A stretch of DNA of 64,000 nucleotides from the NCBI GenBank assembly GCA_027485815.1, contig JAIXQE010000072.1:1-64000 (forward strand). Reading direction: 5' to 3'. Below are positions 17,224-25,400 of this stretch, piece after piece. Under the pieces are notes generated by a model. It worked only from the letters and a program-made list of their open reading frames with translations, made no database searches and was not told the DNA's origin. Position numbers and translations under genes: made by a program. The stretch's first letter is position 1. Every line of letters begins with the position of its first letter. The stretch comes from Opitutaceae bacterium. Lineage in GTDB: Bacteria > Verrucomicrobiota > Verrucomicrobiia > Opitutales > Opitutaceae.

Positions 17224-18047
17224 GTTCTTCCCTGCCGGGCCGGGCTCCAGCAGGTGGTCCGACCGCCGATGGTGGCGCGCGCGAGCGGCTTTCCCGTGCG
17301 CGGGCAGCGGCCGCCGTCGCGCCAGCGGTGAAGAAAAAGCCAGGTCCCCGGGATGCCGACATTGAGGTCGGCGGGCAGGTGGTTCCCCTGGCCGGCGATC
17401 ACCGCGAGCGCCTGACGGCACACCTGCCGGCACTCGCGCCAGAGGCGGCGCACCTCGGCCGGGGTGAGCGCGCCCGCGGGGCGCGCGGGGGGGAGCGCGG
17501 CGCGCCAGAGGATCTCGTCCGCCATCCAGTTGCCGACCCCGGGGAAGCGCTCCTGCTGCAGCAGCACCGCCTTGATCGGGGAACGTCGCCGGCGCTGCAG
17601 GAAGGAGGTCACCGCGGTGACCGTGAACGCCGGGGACAGGATCGGCGGCGCAATGCGGCGCCACCAGTCCGGAGCCGTCGGACCCTCGTGGAAGAGGATC
17701 CGGCCGAACATCCGCGGATCGCGGAAGACCAGGGCGCGTTCGGCCTGGAAGAGCACGAGGTGATCGTGCCGCCCGGGCTCAAAGGCCGCGGGTGCGGCGA
17801 AGAGTTCCCCGGTCATGCCGAGGTGGACGCCGAGCCATCCGGAATCCCCGGCATGGAAGAGCATCTGCTTGGCGGCGGCCGCCGAGGGGCCGAGCGGCCG
17901 ACCGGTCAGCGCCCGCTGCAGCGCGCGGGCGTCCGTCCCGCGGAACACCTTCCGGTCCGCGTGCACGTGGACGCGCTGGATCACGGCGCCGGTGCCGGGC
18001 AGCGCCCAGCGTTTCCGGTAGAATTCGACCTCGGCCAGCTCAGGCAT
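17220..18047 (-). CDS. Fpg/Nei family DNA glycosylase with zincless finger
   Basis: The 275-residue protein belongs to the formamidopyrimidine-DNA glycosylase family, which excises oxidised bases and cleaves abasic sites. It begins MPELAEVE, keeping catalytic Pro2 and Glu3, and has the H2TH region ending [12 protein letters not shown], with the DNA-binding Asn. The C-terminal hairpin keeps its conserved Arg (IGGRTT) but the four zinc cysteines are not preserved: the usual CxxC pairs read CPRT and, at the second site, have no equivalent pair (CWSPARQ). This suggests a zincless finger like those described for NEIL1. It overlaps the GmhB-like gene by 8 bp upstream and tlyA by 4 bp downstream. 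Confidence 0.9.
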   Translation of the reverse strand: MPELAEVEFYRKRWALPGTGAVIQRVHVHADRKVFRGTDARALQRALTGRPLGPSAAAAKQMLFHAGDSGWLGVHLGMTGELFAAPAAFEPGRHDHLVLFQAERALVFRDPRMFGRILFHEGPTAPDWWRRIAPPILSPAFTVTAVTSFLQRRRRSPIKAVLLQQERFPGVGNWMADEILWRAALPPARPAGALTPAEVRRLWRECRQVCRQALAVIAGQGNHLPADLNVGIPGTWLFLHRWRDGGRCPRTGKPLARATIGGRTTCWSPARQGRT

Positions 18048-18636
18048 CGTTCAGCGGGCCGCCGGCCGCGAGGGCCGCGACCAGTTCCGTCAGGCTCGGC
18101 CAGACCGGCGTCCCGGCCGGGAGCAGTTGGCGCCAAGCCGCCGCGTCGTGCTTGCCGGTGCAGACCGCCGCGGTGCCGATGCCGGCGAGGCGGCCGGCCT
18201 CGAGGTCGCTCTCGCGGTCGCCCACCATCCAGCACCGCGACGGCTCCAGGCGATGCCGCGCGACGCATTCCCGGATGAAGCGCGGTGAGGGTTTGCGGTA
18301 GACCTGGGGGTCATCCGGCCCCTCCGGGGCGACGCAGATCGCGTCGAACACCGGCCGGGGCAGCCCCAGCAGTTCCTCGAGGCGCGCGTTGCAGCGGTCC
18401 ACGTCCGCGAGCTGGAACAGGCCGCGGGCGATGCCCGACTGGTTGGTGTGGAGGAAGAGGCGCAGGCCCAGCGTGCGGGCCGCGCGCAGGGCGCCGGCCA
18501 CGCCGGGGATCAGCTCGATGCCCGCCGGATCCGAAACGTAGTGCCGGTCGAAGTTCAGCGTCCCATCGCGATCGAGGAACAGGGCTCCGCCCGCGAGTGG
18601 GCCTGGGGGCGGGGGCAGGTCGTGGAGGGTGATCAT
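18040..18636 (-). CDS. gmhB: HAD-IIIA phosphatase, probable heptose 1,7-bisphosphate 7-phosphatase
   Basis: The 198-residue HAD hydrolase has all four motifs: FLDRDGTLN (nucleophile Asp), HTNQSGIARG, YRKPSP (Lys) and VGDRESD. This pattern fits GmhB, which removes the 7-phosphate from D-glycero-D-manno-heptose 1,7-bisphosphate in ADP-heptose synthesis for lipopolysaccharide. The zinc-binding Cys/His loop usual in E. coli GmhB is missing (CVAPEGPDDPQVYRKP has one Cys only), so this may be a zinc-free form or a relative with a different sugar phosphate. The adjacent heptose-7-phosphate kinase supports the heptose role. It overlaps that gene by 4 bp. Confidence 0.85.
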   Translation of the reverse strand: MITLHDLPPPPGPLAGGALFLDRDGTLNFDRHYVSDPAGIELIPGVAGALRAARTLGLRLFLHTNQSGIARGLFQLADVDRCNARLEELLGLPRPVFDAICVAPEGPDDPQVYRKPSPRFIRECVARHRLEPSRCWMVGDRESDLEAGRLAGIGTAAVCTGKHDAAAWRQLLPAGTPVWPSLTELVAALAAGGPLNDA

Positions 18637-19607
18637 CGCCGGCCCACGTAGGCGGTGAGCTCGGCCGGGGTGACGGTCGCCGTGCCGAGCTTCCCCACCA
18701 CCACGCCAGCCGCGGCGTTGGCGAAATGGGCGGCCCGCTCGAGCGAGGTCCCCGCGGCGAGGGCGAGCACCAGGCCGGCGAGGGCCGTGTCGCCGGCCCC
18801 GGAAACGTCGAAGACCTCGCGGGCGGCGGTCGGGATGATCTTCCGGACCTTCCCCTCGGTGCTGAGCAGCATCCCCTCCTCGCCAAGCGTGACCACGAGG
18901 TGGCGCGTCGCGTGCCGCTCGTGCAGGCGGGCGCAGACTTCGGCGGCGGGGAACGGCGCGTGCGGCGCCGGCTCGAGGCCCGCGAGCTGCAGGGCCTCCC
19001 GCTTGTTCGGCGTGATGAGGTCCAGCCCGTGGAAGGCGAGGCCGCGCCGCGGCTTCGGGTCGAGGGCGATCAGTTTTCCCGCGGCCCGCGCGCGCCGCGT
19101 GAGGTCCGCCAGCACGGCGTTGTTGAGGATCCCCTTGGCGTAATCGGACAGGATCACGGCGTCGCAGGCGTCGAGGGCCGGGGCGACCAAGGCCGCCAGC
19201 CGGTCAATCGGGACCTCATAGGCGGCCGGAGCGGCCTCCCGGTCGAGACGGCAGAGCTGCTGCTGGCGCACGAGCACGCGGGTCTTCACGATCGTGGGCG
19301 CTTCGCCGGGCGTGGAGATGGACTCGATGCCGCGCTCCCGGAGCAGGCCCTCGAGGCGCCGGCCGCTCTCGTCGGCCCCGAAGTGGCCGACCACGGTGCA
19401 CCGGGCGCCCAGCGAGGCCAGGTTCAGAGCGACGTTCGCCGCACCCCCCGCGGTCCAGGAGTCGCGCGCGATGTCGATCACGGGGACGGGGGCCTCGGGG
19501 GAGATGCGGGTCGCGTCGCCCCAGATGTAGTGGTCGAGCATCACGTCGCCCACGACGAGGATGCGCAGGCGCCTTAGGCGCCGCAGGAGTGCGGGGAGGT
19601 CGCGCAT
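18633..19607 (-). CDS. rfaE1: D-glycero-beta-D-manno-heptose-7-phosphate kinase (PfkB type)
   Basis: The 324-residue protein is the kinase half of the RfaE/HldE system. It phosphorylates heptose 7-phosphate at C1 on the way to ADP-heptose for LPS core. It shows the typical N-terminal block VVGDVMLDHYIWG, then RISPEAPVPV, the GGAANVALNLASLG substrate region, LSDYAKG, and the catalytic GAGDT segment (DVSGAGDTALAG). The C-terminal nucleotidyltransferase domain of fused HldE is absent, so the RfaE2 activity must be encoded elsewhere. It starts 4 bp after the M24 peptidase stop and overlaps gmhB by 4 bp. Confidence 0.94.
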   Translation of the reverse strand: MRDLPALLRRLRRLRILVVGDVMLDHYIWGDATRISPEAPVPVIDIARDSWTAGGAANVALNLASLGARCTVVGHFGADESGRRLEGLLRERGIESISTPGEAPTIVKTRVLVRQQQLCRLDREAAPAAYEVPIDRLAALVAPALDACDAVILSDYAKGILNNAVLADLTRRARAAGKLIALDPKPRRGLAFHGLDLITPNKREALQLAGLEPAPHAPFPAAEVCARLHERHATRHLVVTLGEEGMLLSTEGKVRKIIPTAAREVFDVSGAGDTALAGLVLALAAGTSLERAAHFANAAAGVVVGKLGTATVTPAELTAYVGRR

Positions 19608-19611
19608 CGGA

Positions 19612-20754
19612 TCAGAATTGCCAGTCGTACGAATAGCGGGAGAGCAGGCGCGGGGCGCCGCGGGTGACGAGCGCGACGTCCTCGATGCGGCAGGCGCCGA
19701 GGCCGGGATAATAGAGCCCGGGCTCGACGGTCACCACCGAGCCCTCCGGGACCGTGTAATCCACGCTGCCGCTCAGGCGGGGCAACTCGTGCACGGCGAG
19801 CCCCAGGCCGTGGCCGGTCCCGTGGAAGAATCCGACCGATCCGGACTTGAGATGGCGCGTGGCGAAGCCCGCCCGCGCGAAGACGTTCACGCACTCCTGA
19901 TGGACGTCACGCCCGTTGACCCCGCCGCGGAGGCGCCGCAGGGCGGCCCGCTGGGCCTCGCGTACGGCGTGCACCAGCGCCTGCTGGCGCTCGCTCGCGC
20001 GGCCGCGGAGGAAGGTCCGGGTCATGTCCCCGTGGTAACCGTGCCGGGTCACCCGCGGGAAGATGTCCACGATGATCAGCTCGTTCGGGCGCAGCGGCCC
20101 GTGTCCCCGCTCGTGCGGATCACACGCTTGGTCGCCGCCCGCGACGATGGTGTGGGCCGAGACGGCGCCGGCCTCCAGCACCGCGACCTCGATCGCCAGC
20201 TTCACCGACTCGCTGGTGACCACCCGGCTCCGGTGGTAGAGGCGCCGGCCGCGGACTTTGCTCGCGCGCAGGATGCGTTCCGCCGCCGCGAGGCCGAGGG
20301 CGCTGCAGCGGTTGCCCTCGCGCAGTGCCTCGATCTCGTCGGCGGTCTTGATTTCGCGCTCGGGAAAGAGTGCCCCCCGCGCGATTTCCAGCTCGAGGCC
20401 GAGCGCCGTGAGCTGCGTGTAAAGCCCCGCCGGGAAGATGTCCGGAATCCGGAACCGGCGCTGCCCCAGATCCCGGGCGGCGAGGCTGATCACCTCCGCG
20501 GCGCCGGGGCGGCGCTCCGGCCATTCCCGCCGCGCCCGCTCCAGGTACCCGTCAAGCGGCTGGACGACGTCGAAACGGGACGTGCGGCGCACGCGGCCGA
20601 ACTCGAGGGCGCTCACGATGGCGTGGCGGCGGCGGCCGTGGCCGAAGCAGATGAATGGATCGCTCATCTCGACCCCGCCGAAATAAAGGGCGTCGGGGCA
20701 GCTGTGGGTGTCCGCGTAAAGGAGCGGGGGGATTTCGGCGGTGGGTCCGGGCAC
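19612..20754 (-). CDS. M24 family metallopeptidase (Xaa-Pro aminopeptidase-like)
   Basis: The 380-residue protein has a C-terminal pita-bread fold of the M24 family. The five metal ligands are visible: Asp in IIVDIFPR, Asp in YHGDMTRTF, His in FFHGTGHGLGL, Glu in TVEPGLYY, and Glu in CRIEDVALV. The N-terminal creatinase-like domain is short. Family members remove N-terminal residues before proline or cleave dipeptides; the exact specificity cannot be read from sequence. It is cytoplasmic by appearance and is the first gene of the six-gene operon leading to nadK. Its promoter should lie between 20755 and 20803, next to the divergent DUF192 gene. Confidence 0.9.
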   Translation of the reverse strand: MPGPTAEIPPLLYADTHSCPDALYFGGVEMSDPFICFGHGRRRHAIVSALEFGRVRRTSRFDVVQPLDGYLERARREWPERRPGAAEVISLAARDLGQRRFRIPDIFPAGLYTQLTALGLELEIARGALFPEREIKTADEIEALREGNRCSALGLAAAERILRASKVRGRRLYHRSRVVTSESVKLAIEVAVLEAGAVSAHTIVAGGDQACDPHERGHGPLRPNELIIVDIFPRVTRHGYHGDMTRTFLRGRASERQQALVHAVREAQRAALRRLRGGVNGRDVHQECVNVFARAGFATRHLKSGSVGFFHGTGHGLGLAVHELPRLSGSVDYTVPEGSVVTVEPGLYYPGLGACRIEDVALVTRGAPRLLSRYSYDWQF

Positions 20755-20767
20755 GGCGAGGCGGGGA

Positions 20768-20795
20768 TTGAGTTGCGGCGGCGGGGGGATTAGCC
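20768..20795 (+). promoter_or_regulatory. Candidate promoter for the DUF192 gene
   Basis: TTGAGT at 20768-20773 and TTAGCC at 20790-20795 are spaced by 16 bp, just upstream of the GTG at 20804. Both hexamers are only moderate matches to sigma-70 consensus. If used, the leader would be very short. Confidence 0.3.
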
Positions 20796-20803
20796 CTCCG
20801 CGC

Positions 20804-21328
20804 GTGAAAAACGCAAATCCGGTTTTGGCGCTGGCGCTGCTGGCGGTGTGGGCCGCGCTCGCGGGCTGCGGGCGGGGGAACTCGGGGGAGGCTGCCCCGC
20901 CCGCGCCGAAGGGCCCCGCCGAGTACTTCCCGGTGGGGTTGGGCGGGCGGACGGTGCGCCTCCAACTCGCGGTGCGCCTGCCCGAGATGCAGCGTGGCCT
21001 GATGGAACGCCGCGACCTGGGCCCGGACGACGGGATGATCTTCGTCTACGAGCGTCCCCAGCGACTCAGCTTCTGGATGCGGAACACGCCCACCCCGCTC
21101 GACATCGGGTTCTTCCGCGCGGACGGGACCCTGGCGGAAGTCTACCCGCTGCACCCCTTTGACGAGACGCCGGTGGCCTCCCGCGCCGAGGATCTGCAGT
21201 TCGCGGTCGAACTCCACCAGGGCTGGTTCCGCGCGCACGGGGTGAAGCCCGGCGCGCGCCTCGACCTCGACGCCCTGCGCGCGGCGTTGCGGGCCCGGGG
21301 CTTCGACCCCCGGCGCCACGGCCTCTAA
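20804..21328 (+). CDS. DUF192 family lipoprotein
   Basis: The 174-residue product starts with a lipoprotein signal: NPVLALALLAVWAALAGCG, with a lipobox LAGC. The rest is a DUF192 domain with the diagnostic blocks MQRGLMERRDL, DGMIFVYERPQRLSFWMRNT and PLDIGFF. The family is widespread, small and of unknown biochemical function. The GTG at 20804 was chosen because it places the basic residue and hydrophobic stretch correctly; earlier in-frame codons would put Pro/Gly-rich sequence ahead of the signal. Its stop overlaps the end of the convergent unknown gene by 4 bp. Confidence 0.85.
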   Translation: MKNANPVLALALLAVWAALAGCGRGNSGEAAPPAPKGPAEYFPVGLGGRTVRLQLAVRLPEMQRGLMERRDLGPDDGMIFVYERPQRLSFWMRNTPTPLDIGFFRADGTLAEVYPLHPFDETPVASRAEDLQFAVELHQGWFRAHGVKPGARLDLDALRAALRARGFDPRRHGL

Positions 21329-21768
21329 CCCTGCTCCTTCGGGATCTCGTTGTCGGTGCGGATCACCAGCACCGGGGTCTTCGTCTTCACCCAGACGTCG
21401 GTCTCCTTGAGGAACTTCGCGGGCACGTGCTCGATCGCCTCCCCGACGGTCTTCACCGGCAGCAGGCGGCCCTTCTTGGTGGTGTTGAAGTCATAGACGG
21501 CGCGGAAGAGGCGGTCCTGGGTCGTCGCCACACTCTCGTTCTCCGGGATCTGCAGCACCCAGCCCACGAAGTCGTGCTGCGGCAGCCGCTCGTCCGGATC
21601 GCTCACCAAGATCACGAACTGCTTCTTGAGCGGAGGCGGCTTCTCCTCCTCCCCCGGGTCGGGTTGGACGGCGAGGTTCATCTCCTCGACGATGCGGCGG
21701 AGGGTCGCCGGCGAGATTTCGTTCTTCTTCAGGATCTCGGCGACCTTGTTGACTTCGATCTTCGGCAT
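21325..21768 (-). CDS. Conserved-looking protein of unknown function
   Basis: I do not recognise this 147-residue protein. The N-terminus (MPKIEVNKVAEILKKNEISP) looks like a small helical module that could be a degenerate helix-turn-helix. An acidic Pro-rich linker (GEEEKPPPLKK) follows. The C-terminal part is an alpha/beta domain starting QFVILVSDPDE, which mentions no catalytic motif I know. There is no signal peptide or membrane segment, and the protein is charged and probably cytosolic. The ATG at 21768 was preferred to an upstream extension (MAWSAPRRG) that looks non-coding. Low rare-residue bias and good third-position GC support that it is a real gene. Confidence 0.7.
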   Translation of the reverse strand: MPKIEVNKVAEILKKNEISPATLRRIVEEMNLAVQPDPGEEEKPPPLKKQFVILVSDPDERLPQHDFVGWVLQIPENESVATTQDRLFRAVYDFNTTKKGRLLPVKTVGEAIEHVPAKFLKETDVWVKTKTPVLVIRTDNEIPKEQG

Positions 21769-21904
21769 GGGCGTGTCCGTCAGCAAACACCCGCGGCGGG
21801 GGGCCGACCAAGCCAAATCGCGTCCCCGCGGGGACGGCGGCCCGGCGGCCCCGGCGGTTGACGCGGGCTTTACAGCACGGTCCGTCCCGGCCTAGGTGGC
21901 GCGG

Positions 21905-22429
21905 ATGACCGCTCCGGAGGAATGCTTTGACGTGGTGGACGCGTGCGACGTCGTGATCGGCCGGGCCTCCCGCCGCGAGGTGCACGCCCGCGGGCTCTGG
22001 CACCGAGCCGTGCACGTGATGGTCTTCGACGCGGCCGGGCGTGTGCTGCTCCAGCGGCGTTCGGCCCTCAAGGATGTCGCGCCGCGCCTCTGGGCCTCGT
22101 CCTGCTCCGGGCACGTGGATGCGGGGGAGGAGTACGACCCCGCCGCGCTCCGCGAACTCGGGGAGGAGATCGGCGTGTATCCGCCCGCGGGAGCGGCGCC
22201 GGCGCGCTGGTTCCGGGTGGAGGCGTGCGAGGCGACCGGCTGGGAATTCGTCTGGGTGTACCGGCTCCGGCATGACGGCCCGCTGCGCCTCGAACCGCGG
22301 GAGATCGAGGAGGCGGCCTGGCATCCGCCCGGCGCGGTCGACGCGTGGCTGCGCCGGGCGCCGGACGACTTCTGCCCGTCCTTCGGCCTGATCTGGCCGC
22401 TCGTCTCGGCGCGGTTGGCGGCGGGCTGA
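21905..22429 (+). CDS. Nudix hydrolase (YfcD/Idi-like)
   Basis: The 174-residue protein contains a complete Nudix box: G-H-V-D-A-G-E, seven residues, then RELGEEIG, which fits GX5EX7REUXEEXGU. The preceding LLQRRSALKDVAPRLWASSC is like that of YfcD and isopentenyl-diphosphate isomerase relatives. A substrate cannot be assigned: Nudix enzymes of this group hydrolyse nucleoside-diphosphate-linked compounds, and key isomerase residues are not obvious. The ATG at 21905 was chosen over a GTG nine bases upstream. It is convergent with uvrA (10 bp apart) and divergent from the unknown gene at 21325-21768. Confidence 0.85.
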   Translation: MTAPEECFDVVDACDVVIGRASRREVHARGLWHRAVHVMVFDAAGRVLLQRRSALKDVAPRLWASSCSGHVDAGEEYDPAALRELGEEIGVYPPAGAAPARWFRVEACEATGWEFVWVYRLRHDGPLRLEPREIEEAAWHPPGAVDAWLRRAPDDFCPSFGLIWPLVSARLAAG

Positions 22430-22439
22430 GGTCCGCGGG

Positions 22440-25400
22440 TCAACCGCGCGCCCGGCGCAACCGCCGGAGGTGGGGGGCCGTTGGGCTGCCCTTGCAGCGG
22501 AGCAGGCCCTCCGGGTCGCCGGCGTAGACGATCTCGCCCCCCGCGGGTCCGCCGCCGGGCCCCAGTTCGACGACGTGGTCCGCCTCGAGGATCACATCGA
22601 GGTGGTGTTCGATGACGACCACGGTGTGTCCCTGGTCCACCAGCGCATGGAGCACGCGGATCAGTTTTTCGCAGTCGCTGAGGTGGAGGCCGATGGTCGG
22701 CTCCTCCAGCAGGTAGAGGTTCCGCGCCGGCACCCCGCGGGCGCGTTCGCGGCGGCCGGCGCTGCCCTGCGCCAGTTCGGTCACCAGCTTGAGGCGCTGC
22801 GCCTCGCCGCCCGAGAGCGTGTTGGAGCTCTGGCCGAGGGCGAGGTAACCGAGCCCGCAATCGACCATCAAGCGGCAGACCTCGGCCAGTTCCGCGTGGA
22901 AGGCGAACTCGCGGGCGGCCTCCTCGAACGTGAGGTTGAGCACCGCTCCGATGTCGCGCCCTTGCCAGGTGACGTCCTTCAGTTCCGGGCCGTAGCGGGA
23001 GCCCTGGCACGTGTCGCAGGGGAGGAAGGCGTCCGGCAGGAACGCCATCTCGAGCCGGATTCGGCCGGCGCCCTCGCAGGCCGGGCAGCGGCCGCCCGCG
23101 GTGTTGAAGGAGAAGCGCGAGGCGGTGTAGCCGCGGAGCCGCGCCTCGGGCAACTGGGCGAAGAACGCGCGGATCAGGTCGAGGATCCCGAGGTAGGTGG
23201 CCGGCGTGGAGCGCGGGGTCTGCCCGATCGGGGCCTGGTCGACCTCCACCACCCGGCGGAATCCCGCGGCGCCGGTGAGCGAGGCAAAGGGCGGGCGCCC
23301 CAGCTCCCCGGGGGATCCGCCGTCCTGCACGAACTCCCGGCCCGAGAGGCGATCGCGGCGGCCGGCGATGGCCTGGGAGGCCGCGGGGTGCAGGAGATCG
23401 CGGATGAGGCTGGATTTCCCGGCCCCGCTCGGCCCGGCGACCACGGTCAGGCGGCCGATCGGCAGCCGCAGGCGCACGTCGCGCAGGTTGCGGAAGCGGA
23501 CGCCATCGAGGGTCATCCACGCGCCCCGCGCGTTCGGCGCCGGCAGGGGGCGCCGGCTCCCGCGCAGCGGATGGGCGATGCCCGTGGCGAGGTAACGACC
23601 GGTGAGGGAGCGCGGGTTCGCGCAGACCTCCGCGGGCGTGCCGCAGGCGAGGAGTTCGCCGCCGTGGATGCCCGCGCCCGGCCCGAGGTCGATGATCCGG
23701 TCCGCCCGCTGCATCAGCTCGTCGTCGTGCTCGACGACCAGCACCGTGTTGCCCTTGTCCCGCAGGCCCTCGAGGGTGGCGATCAGGCGCTGGTTGTCCC
23801 CCGCGTGCAGCCCGATGCTGGGTTCGTCGAGGACGTAAAGCACGCCCGTGAGGTTGGAACCGAGCTGCGCTGCGAGGCGGATCCGCTGCTGCTCGCCGCC
23901 GGAGAGCGTCGCGGTGGGGCGGTCGAGGGTGAGGTAGCCGAGGCCCACGCGTTCGAGGAACCGAAGCCGTTCCGAGATCTCCGGGCGGACTTCGGCGAGG
24001 ACGGCGCGCCCGCGGGCGTCGAGATCGAGCGCGGCCAGCAGCCGCAGGAGTTCGGCCGGCGTGCGCCGGAGCAGTTCGGGCAGCGAGAGGGCGGGCCGGC
24101 CACCGCGGAACGGCAGGCGCACGGCCCGGCTGATCCGGTTCAGCCGCGCGCCGCCGCAGTCCGGGCACGGTTGACCCTCCGCCGCGAGGTCGCCCGCGTC
24201 CTCAAGCCCGAGTTCCCGCAGCAGGCGCGCCGGGTCCTCCTCGCCGTCCTCCGCCGGCTCCAGCATCCACGGCAGGATCCGGCCGTGCCCGCGGCACGCG
24301 GGACACCAGCCGCGCGGGGAGTTGAACGAGAAGTGCTTCGGCTCCAGTTCGGGGAAGGATTCCCCGGTGGCGGCGTCGGTGCGGGTGGTCGAGAACCAGG
24401 CAAGCACCCCGTCCCGCGGCGTCAGCAGGAAGCAGGCGCCGCGGCCCAGCGCGAGCGCCGTGTCGAGCGCGGCGGCCGGCGCCGGCGACCCGTCCGCTCG
24501 AAGGTCGGCGACGACGACTTCAATGTCGTGTTCCCGGTAGCGGTCCAGCCGGGTGAAGGCCTCCACCGGCAGCAGTTGTCCGTCGGCCCGCATCAGCGCG
24601 TAGCCTTGGTCGGCGATCCAGTCCGCGATTGGCTGATGGTGGCCCTTGCGTCCGCGGATCAGCGGCGCGCACAGGTAAAGATGCCGGGCCCGCCGGGCCG
24701 CGGGATGCGTGGTCATCACCTTGCGCAGCAGCGCGCGCAGGGCCGTCCGGGCAAGGGGGCGGACGGGGCGTCCGGACTCCGGGTGATGCTGCACTCCGGC
24801 GCGGGCGTAGAGCAGGCGCAGGTGCTGCGCGACCTCGGTGATGGTGGCGACGGTCGACTTGCGGGAACCGCGGGTCATCCGCTGCTCGATCGCCACGGTG
24901 GGCGGGATGCCGGTGAGACCCCCGATCGCCGGCCGCGGCAGCTGCTCCACGAACTGCCGCGCGTAGGGGGACATCGACTCCATGAAGCGCCGCTGCCCCT
25001 CCGCGAACAGGATGTCGAAGGCGAGGGTGGACTTGCCGGAGCCGGATACTCCGGTGACCACGGTCAGCTGCCGGTGGGGCAGCGCGAGGGTCAGGTCCTT
25101 GAGGTTGTTCTCCCTCGCTCCGGTGAGCGTCAGTTCGGCCGGGCGGAGCACCGCGGGCGGCGCCGGCTCCGCCAGCAGGTCTCCCCGGGAAACGGTCTGA
25201 CTCCCCGGCTCAAGGGCGGCGCGCAGGAAGGGGGCCGTCACGGTGTCGCGGCGCGAGACGTCCTCCGGCGTGCCCTCCGCCATGATCCGCCCGCCCGCGG
25301 CGCCCGCCTCCGGGCCCACCTCGAGGATCCAGTCGGCCGCCCGCAGGACCTCGGTGTGGTGCTCGACGACGACGACGGAGTTGCCCTGATCCACCAAGGT

